A DNA stretch of 64,000 nucleotides from Dipteronia dyeriana (GCA_032871835.1 CM065295.1:21400501-21464500), one strand, 5' to 3'; counted from the stretch's first letter, positions 33,611 to 46,397 are shown. A program made the numbers and translations. The notes: generated by a model from the letters alone, not told the origin.

Positions 33611-36599
33611 TTTGATAAATATATATATTTGTGCAAAAAGCGTGAGCAGCAACGTGATATATATTTATATATATATTTTGTTTCATGTTTTATGTGTTTT
33701 TGAAATACATAGAAGAAGGAGTTTATTCAATTCTCTCTACATCCTCCATTCATGTTCCTGAGACCGTGACGTGCCCACACACAGTTACCAATTTTGGGGG
33801 ATAGCGAGGAAGATCGAGTGGTTCAGACATGAGCATATCGAAAAGTGAAGGAGCCTCAAAACGTTGGTAAGTATATCTTCTTCTGATTATATTGATTATA
33901 ATTTCATGTGTTTACATATTGTATGTATTGGTTCTGAAAAATAATTACGATAAAAAGTTCACTGGTCCCAGATACATATATGATTTGTATAAAAAATTTA
34001 AAACCTAGTTCCGCTGCGTGACCAGTGAACGAGGTTCTAACAGATGATTCTATCCTGATGACAACAGCTGGTGACAGGGCCAAATGGAATCATCCCCCTA
34101 GCATGGTGGCAATTTATGGATCCATGCTTATCTACGGGGTGACTCTTCCCCTTCAGCCCTTCATTTTCTGGTTCCTTATCGAGGCGGGGATTCCTCCTGC
34201 CCAGCTTACCCCAGACAGTCATAAGATTCTGATTTCCATGTGGCACATATGGAGCCGCATGAAGTTGTCACCGCCTTCCCCTCGTGGAATACAGTAATTT
34301 TTTACCCTCAGGCAATCTGGTAAGACTGAGACTTATTTTCTTCTGTCCAACCATCCGAGTAGCTGGATTCCTGAAGGAGTTAAAGCGGGTCGGGGTATTG
34401 ATATTCCTCAGATCTCAAGAAAAAAGATTTCATCTAGGGTTTTCCTAGTTCAAATAAGTACTGGAAAAATAGATGATTTTTTGTAGAAGGGAACTGGGGA
34501 AACCAGGTTGAGCTTTCAGTTGGTGAAGCTCGGGAAGTACTAAAGGTTTCTCGCTACTTATGCTCTCATGATCGTTGGAATAAAATGCCGCCCATTTTCA
34601 CTGATGCTGAATTGTCTAACCTTGCTCGGGATGCAGTGCGTACTTTGGAAAAAAGAAGCAGATTCTACCTTTTTGATGAGAAAAAAATGATAGTGATTGG
34701 ATTCTTTGCTCAGATTTCTACTCGTCGCAGACGCTGGAAGTGAACTTTACTGTTGCTTTTTGAGTGCTTTTTACTATCTGCTCTTCTAACTCTTTACCCC
34801 TTCTGGTTTTAGTATATGATATGGATGTTGTTTGTGACGCTCAAGCCCATAGGTAAAGGCAATTATTTAAGCGAGTCGTAAAGATGCTTCTCGTCAAAAT
34901 GAAGAAGGGATTGCTTCGATTGATGATGAATCAGATGAGAATTCCGAGGAAATAGATGAGCAAGTTCCTGAGTATGTTCCTAAAAAGGTTGCTCAGCCGA
35001 CCACATGGGAATCGAGTGGCCTGAGTGGCCCCATGGGACCTGGTAGTGACCTAAGGGCGTCTAAGAATGAATGTAGACATGAGAGGCATCCAGGTGGTGT
35101 AACATCTGATGATCCTATTTCTCTTGTTGACGAGTTGGTAACCGAGAAGTTTGTTGATAGAGGGGGAGTTAGGGAATCCCCTAATGAGCAGGTTAACCTT
35201 TATCCTGATCTTTTTGAACCCTTCCATGATATTACAGAAGATCAAGAAGATCCTACAGCTGATCTCGACTCCCACCGCACTCGGGTTGAGAAAAGAAAGG
35301 CATTCGATTCTCCCGCTCGACCTCCTCCAAAATTTCCCCGAGTGATATTGTTTGTTAAATCGAGCGACGAAGATGTTGATGTTGGGGACTCCCCGAGTGC
35401 TCTTGTGGAGAAATCTTTAGGAGGGGAGGATCCTCACGAGGGTTTAGACAAAGAAGATTTTTCGCCCTCTAAGGTTAAGGTTGATGATACAATGGGATCC
35501 TTGGAAAGGCCTATGGGTCCCACCCCCAGGAGATGCTGAAAATCATGTCATCCGATCGAGCTTTTATCGGGGATGACCACTGGAGCCGCTTCAGAAGTGG
35601 TTCTCCCACAGATCATCTTCAAAATATTTTCAACAGTGCAAGCTACGTAAGTCTTTAGGACTATATTTTTTGCATCATCGAGCCTTGGGTATCTTTAACC
35701 CATTTCTCTGCAGATGGTCGCTGAGTTTGCTGAAGCTGTTCAGACGTAACAATTTCAAACTGATCGGATAAGGTGCCTATAAGCTCAGTCAAAGGAGAGT
35801 GAGGGTAACCGTGCTCAGATTGAAGTGGTCTATCAAAGGGAAGTAAGTTCTGTCTAGGAGTTCATCGATCGTTGTTTGGCGAAACAGATGGAGGTCGAGG
35901 AGAGAGCTTTTGCTGCATAAGAGAATGCTAAATCTTTTCAAGACTTGCTTTCAGTCGCCCAGGAATCAATGCTTAAGGCTGAACAAGCAAAGTCGTCTTA
36001 TGAGCAAAAAATTGAAGACCTTAAGCGCCAGGCTTTGACTAATGAATCTCTTTCGAAGGAAGCCAGGATGGAACTTGAATTTCAAGGGGTTGATCGTTTT
36101 AAAAGGTCTTTAGCTTATGATCCAATGGGGGTTGATTTCAATTGGCGAATTTTTCAAGGTCAAGAATCGGGCGATTGATAAAGCTGGGGCTAATTGGAAA
36201 TTGTCAATCAAAAACCATGTAGATCGGTCCCTGGAGTCTCTTCGGACTCAAATGAGGGAATGGAGAGCTTACTGTCATAGCCAAGGTAAAGAGTCTCATC
36301 TTATTAATCTGGAAGTCCCATATAAGCATTTTCTTTCGACTTTCTATGCTAGTCAGGAAACTGGTGTGGATGGGTCGAAACCTGACGTTGGACCGGTCTC
36401 AGAATGGATTACAGTGAATGGATGGATAATTCAGTTGACACAATTATCTGGCCTTTGAATGAAAGTCTCATTCCCAAATATGAATGGTGCCCGATCCGAG
36501 CATTGGCAAGAGTTCTAAATCTTTGGTCCCACCTTAGACCTTGTAAAAATTTGTATTATTAATAATATTCCATATTTTGCGTGACTGCTTCTTAAAGTG

Positions 36600-36830
36600 A
36601 ATTTAAAATGCCGATTATCTCATTAACTGGCTAGTCATGTTATCAGAGCAACGTAATTTCAAGTGCCGGGTATTTTATTAACTGACTAGTATCGTTACCC
36701 GAGTAACTTCTTCGTCATTTTAGATGCCAAGTATCTTATTAAACTGGCAAATATCGTTGTCCTGAGCAATTTCTCTTTTTAATGCCAATCATCACATTTA
36801 ACTGGCTAATATTATTAACCGAGTAATCTT
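36600..36830. repeat. Tandem repeat between pol and additional ORF
   Basis: Four diverged units of about 58-60 bases containing TGCC..TATTTTATTAACTG, CTAGTATCGTTA and CCGAGTAA. Tandem repeats in this part of the element are common in Tat/Ogre retrotransposons. Confidence 0.7.
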
Positions 36831-37389
36831 GAAACAAAGGCAAGTATATTTGCACTTATTTTTAGTACTCGATTGCTACTCAAACGTTGCATCGAGGCAT
36901 ACCACGATCATACATTTGAGTCCTTGCGCAAGTCACTGAGGATGTCTCCTAGTTTTGTCTGTACAAGGGTTTACATATTCATTAAGCTTTGAATTGCTTA
37001 ACACAACTGCGTAACTCACCGGGATTTTCCCGATGGCACCCCGAGCCTTTTTCCAGAATCTGGTGTATCGGGTTTGCCTTTTGGCTAATGTCTTGGTTGA
37101 CCTTGCTCGACTGGCATGCTCTTTTGAGCTTCTCCGTCCATTCGGGATTTTTTCCAAATTAATGGTCCAGAGCATTTTATTTTGTGTTATTATGCGATCA
37201 ATATTTTCATATGTTCTTATTATCATATACTAAGATTTTTAGGAATCATATGTTGGGTTTTTATTCATAATTATGTAAAAATAACAATATGGAAAAAGGT
37301 TGTTAAGAATAAATTACTAAAAAATATCCTGACTAAAAAGCAATAAAGCAAATTTCAAGGATAGAAAATCTTTAAATATTGGGCGTTGT

Positions 37390-40300
37390 ATGGTCGGGGT
37401 AAAACCCCTCAGTCAGATCGGGCGATCCAATATGCTCTATGGCCAACTATCCCTTCAATCTTGTATGGGTCTTCCCACTTGTCAGCTAATGAGTTCATGG
37501 CTTTATTTTTTGTGTTCCATAATACTTTTCTGAGCACCAGGTCTCCTATTTGGAGCCTCTTAATTCTGACATGAGAATTATGGTGTCTAGCTACTCTTTG
37601 CTAATATGTCGCATTTTGCACTTGAGATTTCTCATTTTTTTTCTTCTAACTCATCTAAGCCTTATAGTAGTATATCAACATTATGATCTTCATCATATAG
37701 CCTGACTCTAGGCAACATATACGATGTCTCTACTGAGATAACAACCTCATTTCTGAATGCCAAGGAAAACGGTGTTTCTCCTGTAAAAGTCATTAATGGT
37801 GTTCAATAAGCCCATAATACTTCATGAAGTTTTTCAACCCAACTACCCTTTTTGGCATCTAGATTCGCTTTGAATGTGTGCTTGATGACTTTGTTCAATG
37901 CTTCAGCTTGTCCATTTGTTTGAGGGTGGGCAGGTGTGGCATAATAATTTACAATCCGGTACTTATTGCATAGCTGTCTAAACTTTTGATTGTCAAATTG
38001 GGTGCCGTTGTCAGTGATATAGTGTTCGGGACTCCAAACCCGTAGAGTATTTTTTCTTTACAAAGTTTGTGGTGTTTGCTTCTGTGAAGTGTACTAGTGC
38101 TTCAGCTTCCACCCACTTCGTGAAATAATCAACAGCCACAATTGCGTGTTTAACTCCACCCCCGTTTCTACTGGCATTGGACCAATTAAGTCTAATCCTC
38201 ACATGGCGAATGACCATGGGGATGTGAGGCTTCTAAGTTGCTCAGGGGGCTGCCGAATGTCATTGGAGATCCTTTGGCAAGCATTGTAACTTTCTGAACA
38301 TCGTTGTGCATCAGAAAAAAAAAAAGGTCAATAAAAACCTTGCATGAGTACCTTGTGTGCCAAAATTTTACCTCCTGTATGATTCCCGCATACTCCACCA
38401 TGGATTTCCTGTAGTATCCAGTGTGCATCAGCCTCTGACACGCTTCTGTATAATTCTCCTCCAATCATAGTGTATCTTGTTGACCTATACCTGACGCGTT
38501 TCGCCTACAAGGGGTCTTCTGGGAGTATATCTTCCTCCAAGTACTTTTTTAGCTGAGTCATCCAATCATCTGGCGATGTTCGGATTTCTAAGACTTCAAA
38601 GTCTTTTGGCTTAACTATACTTGACCTGAGAAGATGTGCGACCGAGATATTCTTTGGTCTTATTGTGGTTGTTACTGATGCTTGTTTGGACAGAGCATCT
38701 GCTTTTTCATTTTCTTCCCGAGGGATCTGGACAATCCTATATTCCTTGAACCGTTGGAGGAGTTGCTTTGATATGCCTAAATAAGCCTTCATACTTTCAT
38801 CCATGGCCTAATATTCGTCCAAAACTTGGTTGACAACTACCTGTGAGTCACTAAAAATTTTAACTTCATCTACTCCGAGTGCAATACAAACTCTATGTCC
38901 TACCAGCAATGCCTCATATTTTGCTTGGTTATTTGTTGCTTTGAATTCGAATCTCATGGCACATTCAAAATCATCTTCTTCTAGGGTGCATACCACGATC
39001 CCCGCCCAGCTGCCATGAGTGTTCGAGGAGCCGTCAACATACAACTTCCATGAAAGATTCCTGCCCACCATTCTTTTTGCCTCTAAGTCAGGTTCAGTGA
39101 ATTCTGCTACAAAATTTGCCACTACTTGGCCCTTGAGAAATGTCTTGAGCTCATATAATATTGAACTCACTCAACTCGATTGCCCATTTGGTTAATCTCC
39201 CTGAAATCTCAGGCTTCTGAAGAATTAGTTTAAGCGGGCAATCAGTGAAAACCCTGATTGCATGTGCTTGAAAATACGGCATTAACTTCCTTGCTACCGA
39301 GACTAAAGCTAGAGCCATCTTTTCTGCACCAAAATATCTGGTTTCAGACGGAAGAAGAGCTTTACTGGTATGGTATACTGGCTTTTGTATTCTGTCCTCA
39401 GTTCAGACTAGGGCTGAACTTACTGCTAACTCTGTAAATGACAAGTACAGGTAAAGTACTTATTCTTCCTTCGATTTGGAGAGAATGGGTGTCTACCTTA
39501 AATACTATTTTATCTTCTGAAATACCTATTTACATTCTGTATTCCACTCAAGTCCCTTCCCTTTTTTGATTATCTTGAAGGATGGAGCACATTTATCTGT
39601 GGCCTTCGAAATGAACCTGCCAAGGGAAGCTAGGCATCTTGTAAAATGTTGTACCTCCTTTAAAGTTCTTAGAGAAGTCATTTTCTAGAGGGCTTCAATC
39701 TTCTCGAGATTGACTTCAATCCCCCTTTGGTTCACTAGGAAATAGAGGAATTTTCCCGAAGGAACCCCTAATAGGCACTTGTTAGGATTCAACTTCACCT
39801 GGTACCTTCTCAGGATATCAAATGGTTCGGCAGGTCCGAAGCATGTCTGTCTGCCAAGATACTTTTGGTAAACATATCATCTATGTAAACTTTCATGCTT
39901 CTTTCTATTTGGCTGGCGAAAATTCTGTTGACCAATCTTTGATGTGTGGCCCAAGCATTTTTTAATCCAAATGGTATTACTGTATAACAATACAGACATT
40001 GGTCGGTTATAAATACTGTTTTTTCTTCATCTGTTTTATTCATTTGGATCTGATTGTATCCCAAATAGGCATCCATAAAACTGAGCAATTCATGACCAGA
40101 TATAGCATCGACCAATTGGTCTATTCGTGGGAGTGGAAAACTATCATTTGGGCAAGTTTTGTTCAAATCCGTGAAATCTACGCACATTCTTCGTTGACCA
40201 TTCTTCTTTTGGACCAGAACCACATTTGCCACCCATTGAGGATAATTGATTTCTCTGATTGATCCTACATCGAGTAACTTTTCTACCTCCTGCTTAATTG

Positions 40301-41640
40301 CCCGACTCCTTTCAAGGTTAAATGACCTCCTTTTCTGAATCATAGGTCTTACACTCGGATCTACAGCCAGGTGGTGTGATATCACTCACGTGTCTATCCC
40401 TACCATGTCTTCGTGACTCCATAAGAACACGTCTTTATATTCTCTAAGCAAATTGATGAGGTCTATCTTGACGTTTTCCTCTAAATTAGTTCTGATTTTA
40501 ATATTTCTAGTTGATTCATCTTCCTTTAAGATCACCTCTTCTGTTGGCTCATTCTTGGACGTTTCAAGTTCCTCCATTGGATCAAATTTGAACATCAGTG
40601 ATTCTTCATTCTCAGCCTGATCCGGTTGAGTTAGGGTACAAACCTGGTGTCCGCTGCTATCATTGCCCTTATAAACCAATAGATTGGCTCTTCTATCCAT
40701 TTCGTGTGAACCTTTGATCGTTCATACTCCCTATTTAGTCAGAAATTTGATCATCAGGGTGTAAGTTGTTGTCACTGCTTTTGTCTTGTTTAGAAAAGGT
40801 CGGCCTAATAAGGCATTGTAAGGCCAGTTGTCCATATCTACCACCACAAATTCGAGTAGCACTGTTTTCTGGCGGGGTGCTACTCCAATTTTTATGGGTA
40901 ATTTCACAGTTCCAAGAGATCTGACCTCAACTTCCTTGAATCCTCTAAGCGGGGTATGAAAGGGTTGCAAGTCCTTTCCATCTAACCTTAGTTGATCATA
41001 AACAGTCACGCTGAGGATGTCTGTTGAGCTACCATTGTCCACTAGTATCCTCCTAACTTCTCTATAGCCATTTCGGACACTAATGACAAGCGTCGTTTGG
41101 CCAGAAATTGACCCTATGTGAGTCAACTTCAATGAATATTATCGGGTCCTATCCTTCCTTTATTCTCTTCGAATCCGGCTCGATGGAGTTAACGTCGAAG
41201 TTCTATCTTGCTTCCACTGCTTCTCAGATTTTCTAAGTCCGCTCTCTTTTACTTCTCCTAATTGAAGGTCCGCAAAAGATAGCCTGTATCGCACCACTCA
41301 CCTCGAGACTGGCCTTTTTATTCCGACCTAAGTTATGGTCTTCCAGCTTGGTTTCCTTTCGAGTTCCTGACTTCTCATCTTTCTTCAAGATTACATCTTG
41401 CAAATGTCCTTCTCGGATGAAGGTTTCTATATATTCTCTGAGCTAGTAACATTTGGAAGTCTCATGACCGATTTCTTTGTGGAATATGTAATACTTTGTC
41501 GTGTCACGTCGGGCAAATTGTGACTGTTATCGCGGTTCCTTCACCGGATTCTTTTCTTCTAGTATTGTCAGGATCTCTTCCTGTCTTTTCCGAAGCGCGG
41601 TGTAATTCATATATTTTCCTTGGAACTTTTCCTTGGCTTG
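37390..41640 (-). pseudogene. Tat gag-pol polyprotein, 5' truncated and broken
   Basis: From high to low coordinates: gag C-terminus with a zinc-binding stretch (RDTTKYYIFHKEIGHETSKC), cut at 41640. The aspartic protease is at 41132-40731 (ILVDNGSSTDIL, LLGRPFLNK). Reverse transcriptase is at 40385-39810 (RRMCVDFTDLNKTCPNDSFP, MDAYLGYNQIQM, catalytic VYIDDM). A first RNase H lies at about 39790-39180 in broken frames. The second, archaeal-type RNase H is at 39170-38808 (WKLYVDGSSNTHG, FKATNNQAKYEALLVG, SDSQVVVNQV). Integrase runs from about 38460 to 37400 (AIVAVDYFTKWVEAEAL, TPAHPQTNGQAE) and continues in broken frames. Stops and shifts separate the modules, so it is non-functional. Confidence 0.9.
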
Positions 41641-41744
41641 GTTCCCTGTATCTTGGAATGAATTGGCATTTAGAAACTAGAAGAGTTATGTTCCATGATA
41701 TATGCGAAGATTTACCAAACGTAATAACTAGACAAGATGAGATT
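41638..41744. repeat. Duplicate of the host flank inside the Tat element
   Basis: About 107 bases matching 29903-30011, including the terminal AGATT target duplication, with about five differences. It joins gag to the 5' LTR at the 11-base word TTGGTTCCCTG, which is present in both partners. Confidence 0.85.
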
Positions 41745-42624
41745 TGTTGACTTCGATTTCTCGATGGTCAAGAAAGTCAACAGGCTGGGTTTGATTATGA
41801 TCGGTCAAAAGAGAAAGAGAAAGAGAATACAATTGAAGTTATTATGACACGAGTATACGTGGTAAAACTCCGGTGATCAGATAAACGTCCACGGGTGGTT
41901 GAGTGCACAACCAAGCCAAATCCATTATTGAATGATAAATTACACCACTCAATCTCTCTTTCCTCTCTTTTTTAGTGACTCTATTTTCTCTATTTCGTCT
42001 CAATATTCGTGTCCCCCCTCTTCAGTGTGATTATGGGTCTATTTATATGTGCATAGAACCCTAATCTTTGTTATACAAGTAAGGAAAACTGATTGTATTT
42101 GACTAGAATTTTGATTACTTATCGTGGTCGTCTGTCTTCTTTCCTATTTCTGAGATCTTGTGTATTGAAGTAGAATCTTTGTAGGATTCTAGTTGAACAG
42201 TCCGTTTAGGACTTATTTCCTGATTGGTGTGCAGTCTTATAGAAGAGCAGAGTTGTTGCCTGATTTGAACTCGCTTCCTGTTTGGTGTTTAATCCTTCTA
42301 GATACTTTTTAAATTCTTTCCTCCTTTGATACGGGGAATGAAACACAGATGCTTTGCGTATCAAGGTATGATTCTAGATTCCATCTTGGGCTTATTCTCG
42401 TATATGAATCGTGTATTGAACTGCTTTATTCGGGCCTCTTATGTCGTCCCGAGTAGAACTGAACGTGCCGAGTACCCGTATTCGGACTTACTCGGATTTT
42501 TGTTCCGTAGTAATGTCATGGATGATGTCTTCTAGATGCCAGCTCAGATGCTCATCTGGCAATCTCTTTAAGGGATTGCCTTACCTGTCAGTGACATATA
42601 CATACAATAAATTTATATATAACA
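41745..42624 (-). repeat. 5' LTR of Tat element
   Basis: 880 bases, partner of 30012-30893, followed by the target duplication AGATT. No tRNA primer site adjoins it on the inner side; a duplicated host flank is there instead. Confidence 0.9.
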
Positions 42625-42629
42625 AGATT

Positions 42630-43068
42630 AATCATGTATTGAGTTTCTTTCACACTACAATATATTGAGTTTCTTTATTTTGAGGTTGCATGTTTGAGTT
42701 GGGTCCCTCCTCCTTCAGGGTTTTGGAATTAATTGTAATAATTAAGAAATATTAGTAATTATAAGAGATTGAAAGAAGAAAAAAGAAATATACTAAACTA
42801 AATTATAATAACTAAAAAGAATATATTAAATTTTAGACAATTTTTGTGAGTGCTCCTAAATGGTATTTAAATTAAAAAAAAATTAAGTAAAGTTAAAAAA
42901 TAAATATGCTAAATAAAAAGATTGCAATTAAATATAAAGATGAATGAGTAATTCTAGATATTATACCCAAGTATCCTAGCTTGATCCCAGCCAAAAATGT
43001 GACTATACCAGTATACCTATTTAGCAATTAGCACATCATTAGTTGAAATCAGCAGGATATAAAACTTT
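42630..43068. other. Upstream flank of PPR pseudogene, no gene
   Basis: AT-rich. Matches the region left of the intact PPR gene: 42690-42860 resembles 1380-1560, and AATATGCTAAATAAAAAG near 42905 matches TAGTATGCTGAATAAAAG at 3449-3466. About 140 extra bases precede the PPR homology. Confidence 0.6.
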
Positions 43069-44186
43069 GAATGTTATGACGTGTCAGTGTTACAGATTTA
43101 ACTGTAGAAAAACCAGAGCATGAAAACAGAAGGAAAATTTTGAGTGTTATTTTAAAGAGGGAGTTGATTGGTAGGCTGATTGAATCATGCGACTGTAAAT
43201 TCTACTCTAAATGCGGGCAAATGGGTAGTGCTTTGAGGGTTTTTCTCAACCGGACGAGTTCTTGTGGACTTAAATGGTTACTGTGTATGAGCAAAATGTA
43301 ATGGTGTCCACGGTTCGGTTTCGGTTCGGTTTCGGTTTCGAACCGCCGGTTTCGGTTCCGTGGAAAGGCCGAACCGTAACCGTAACAGGAATAGGACAGT
43401 TTTGGACGGTTTCGGAACCGGCGGTTTTCGGTTCGGTTTCGGTTTCGATTTTCCGAAACCGAACGGTTTGGTTCGGTTCGGTTCGGTTTCGATTTCGGTT
43501 TGTGAAACCGAACGGTTCGGTTATGTTTCGGTTCGTTCGGTTTTTTTTTTTTTTTTTTTTTACAAAAATTAATATATATATTATTTTATATACATTTAAT
43601 TTATTTATATATATATATATATATACATATGTTTTTTTAAAATGAAACTATTCAACTAATATTTGTACTTTTATATACACATAAATATGATTTTGTTTTT
43701 AATGGAACTATACAAGTATATACAACTAATAGTCTAATTACTAATACAAAATTACAAATTGATAAACTTAAAATTTAAAAAATGGCCAAACATTTTTATT
43801 TGTAATCAAATTTCATTTACAATGTCTATATTTTAAATATTCACATAAAATATGAAATACAATTATTTAAATATACAATTGAACCGTTGAACTATTTAAC
43901 AATGAATGTGTAAAAATAAAAGAAATTGACATTAATTAATAAGTAAAAATTTACAATTGCATCTAAATTTTATATAAAAAAATTAGAAGTTAGCCTTAAT
44001 TGAATATAAAATCTAACAAAGTTCAAATAACACATGGAAAAAAGAAAAAATTAGCCTTGCAGTTAATGTTGACCACAATTAAGCTGCCTACGTATCCTCC
44101 GCCAATGTAGAGGAATCAAAGGCCACGTAGTTCTTTTACCTGTAGTGGGATAGTCGGTGTTAGTGGTTGGAAGATTTGAACAGAAT

Positions 44187-46397
44187 CTATTCGCTGCCTT
44201 CTGTTCCTGTGGTTTGATCATCTTCGAAGAAATCATTCACTATTTCTGGCTCGAGTTCTTGTTGTCTAAATTTTGCCTTTGTCCAATCATCAACACATGC
44301 TTGGGCTTCAAGTGATTGTGGACACAGAACCGACCGTCTTGGATCCAAAATATTTCCACCTGCACTAAATTCTTGTTCCACAGCAACCGTAGAAACCGGT
44401 GTTCCAAGAATTTGTTTGGCAATAATAGCCAAAATTGGATATTCTTGTTCATAATCCTTCCACCAACCCTGGATACTAAATTTATCTTCTAAAAATACAT
44501 GATTAGCTTCTAAAAATCGGTCAAGCTCAGAATGTGTGTTAGAGGATGAAGAAGATGCTCGTAACTTTTTTGCTCTTTGGGAAAACAATTGATCCTCTAA
44601 ACCCTTTAATTTAAATTGTGAGGAACTGGTAGTACCATCAGATGTGGGTTGGGGTTGTGAAACCGATATGCTCAAAGACGGACCATATATTTTAAGATAT
44701 TCATCATATAATTCATATAGTAAAATCTTTACGGAATTACAACAACTAAGAATATCAGTTTCTATTCCTAAACTATTGTAGTAATGAGTTAAATAATCTT
44801 GCAAACATTCTAATTTAAAGCGGGGATCAAAACAAGATGCAAGCAAATAAATATTTGGAATATCCTTATAATACTGTATCCATTTTTTTTTTCATTACAG
44901 CAACACATTGACTTAATTGAACATCTAATTCACAGTCACTGAATGCACCAGCAATATTAACACTTTGAACAAGAAATAAATGAGTAGTGGGATAGTAAAT
45001 ACCAGATAAAGCATTGGTAGCATCATTAAAAACACGTAACAATTCAAGAATTTTTATACATATATCCCAATGCTTCAATTGAAGCGAAATTGAAGGAACG
45101 TTATAAGTAATAAAAGAAACTAATATTTTCTTATATTCAATACTTTCATTAAGCAACTTATAAGTAGAATTCCAACGAGTACTAATATCTCGAGAAAATT
45201 TTATGGGACGCCTATTATTTTGAGAACAAAATTTCAACCATTGTTTTTGGATTTTGTTATGCGTCCAGATATAATTAATACTATCTCTAATTGGTCTAAT
45301 ATAAACAGAAAGAATTTGTAATCCAGCTTGAACACACAAATTTAAAACATGACATGCACATTGTTGATGAAATAATTTACCCCCAAAATAGGGATTGCAT
45401 AATTCCTTTAACATAGGAATAGATGCGGTATTGCTCGCCGCATTATCAAAACCAATTGTAAAAATTTTGTTTTGGATATGAAACTCTTCAAAAATAATTT
45501 TAAGGTGTCGAAAAATATTATGAGCTGTATGTGACTCATCGAAAACACGAAATGCAATAATTCTTTTTTGCATGTTCCAATTATTATCAATATAATGACA
45601 TGTCACACCCATGTAATGGTGGCTACCAAAATTATCGGTCCATATGTCAGCACATAAGGAAATGCGACCTTGATATTGGAAAAAAAATGATTTCAATTTG
45701 TGTTTTTCTTTTTTGTAAATGGAAAACAGTGCACGTGTGAGAGTGACTCTAGGTACACGTTGCATTGCAGGATTTAATGCAGTTTGACAATAATTAACAA
45801 AACCAACTTTCTCACAAAAACTAAAAGGTAAGTGTTCTACTGCAACCATTGTTGCTAATTCTTCATTATTTTTTTCAGACGTATAATGAAATAATTGATT
45901 GGTAGAGGTACCATACCTGGATATTTGCCCTTGGTTACTAGCTTTCACCAATTCGGATGGATGATTTCTTTTAACATGGTTCCAATACGTGCCATATCCA
46001 AAGGACTTAACGGCCTTGTATGTTTTGGGGCAGTAGTTGCACATGATTTTGATTGTTCCATCATCTAACTCAATTTTCTTCATATGCACTCTGAAGAGAT
46101 CGGACTTCAATGACTTTTCTTCTTCATCTGCATCAAATTCATCTGAAGGGGGTGGCATAGTAGAAGGGGTAGATATATTTTCATTACTAATGGGGATATT
46201 GGGATTTGGCTCAGCAACAAAAGGGGGGGGGGATTAGGATTAAGAGGGGGATCGGATTCAAAATGACTTTGAAGGAACTCGTGGTAAAGTCGGTCATTGT
46301 AATTGACGTCTTCACCTTCGTGTTCCAACAAATTTTGCAATGGACCCTTTCCTCTGTCCAAATTTGTAGGACCTGAACCTTCTCCCCCACTTGCCAT
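44187..46397 (-). pseudogene. hAT transposase (BED finger, RNase H fold, dimerisation domain), two homopolymer frameshifts
   Basis: ATG at 46397 (MASGGEGSGPTNLDRGKG). The frame shifts inside a C run near 46228, continues with FVAEPNPNIPISNENIS into the frame that contains 46158-44866, and shifts once more in an A run near 44885 before the C-terminal frame ending at 44187. A BED zinc finger (MCNYCPKTYKA...HVKRNH) is followed by the RNase H-fold catalytic core (ADIWTDNFGSHHYMGV; FDNAASNTASI), CACHVLNLCVQ, WNSTYKLLNES, a DUF4413-like part (LASCFDPRFKLECLQDYL) and the dimerisation domain (TPVSTVAVEQEFSAGG). Apart from these two homopolymer slips the roughly 730-codon protein is intact, so this is a young copy or one with assembly errors. 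Confidence 0.88.

Larger units (their letters stand above)
31726..34042 (-). mobile_element. Insertion resembling a solo LTR, ~2.3 kb
   Basis: Plus-strand ends TGTTGGGG...GTTCTAACA (minus strand TGTTAGAACC...CCCCAACA) have the TG...CA form of an LTR. The inserted block breaks the additional ORF: LFREQ on the left, AGDRAKWN on the right, with about 40 codons missing compared with the relative. The flanks (CACAT and GATGA) do not match, so no target duplication supports the ends. It holds GC-rich and AT-rich tandem repeats but no coding domain. Confidence 0.5.
31428..36480 (+). pseudogene. Additional ORF of Tat element, antisense to gag-pol, broken
   Basis: Homologue of the frame at 27523-29381. 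It starts at ATG 31428 (MDPIARHRIFVKAFDAF) and shifts frame at about 31550. It is interrupted by the insert 31726-34042 and resumes with GDRAKWNHPPSM, YGVTLPLQPFIFWFLIEAG and LTPDSHKILISMWHIWSRMK. Further shifts and a likely intron follow (about 34740-34811). The acidic part 35033-35539 (SSDEDVDVGDSPSAL) leads to a coiled-coil-like C-terminus (AEQAKSSYEQKIEDLKRQA) and ends near 36480. This copy supplies the C-terminal half missing from the other element. Such antisense ORFs with a Transposase_28-like region are known in Tat elements; this copy is dead. Confidence 0.72.
30012..42624 (-). mobile_element. Ty3/gypsy retrotransposon, Tat lineage, 12.6 kb, rearranged
   Basis: LTRs 41745-42624 (5') and 30012-30893 (3'), both TGTTGAC...TATAACA in plus orientation. 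A perfect 5-base duplication AGATT lies at 30007-30011 and 42625-42629. Gag-pol lies on the minus strand (41640 down to about 37390) and has an RNase H followed by a second, archaeal-type RNase H, the mark of the Tat lineage. Between pol and the 3' LTR is an additional ORF in the opposite direction (31428-36480) and a short tandem repeat zone. The 5' interior (primer site, gag N-terminus) is missing; in its place is a copy of the host flank (41638-41744). A 2.3 kb LTR-like insertion interrupts the additional ORF. Confidence 0.88.

Noticed and set aside
33382..33761. Overlapping frames with repeated ISHCCSPY / YITLLLT peptides
   Set aside because: All arise from the short GTGATATATATGGTGAGCA tandem repeat.
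31726..34042. Complete solo LTR with target duplication
   Set aside because: Ends have LTR form, but the flanking five bases differ and about 40 codons of the host frame are missing; kept only as LTR-like.
43274..43645. Frame rich in RFRFGFGF
   Set aside because: Translation of the CGGTTTCGG subterminal repeats of a hAT element.
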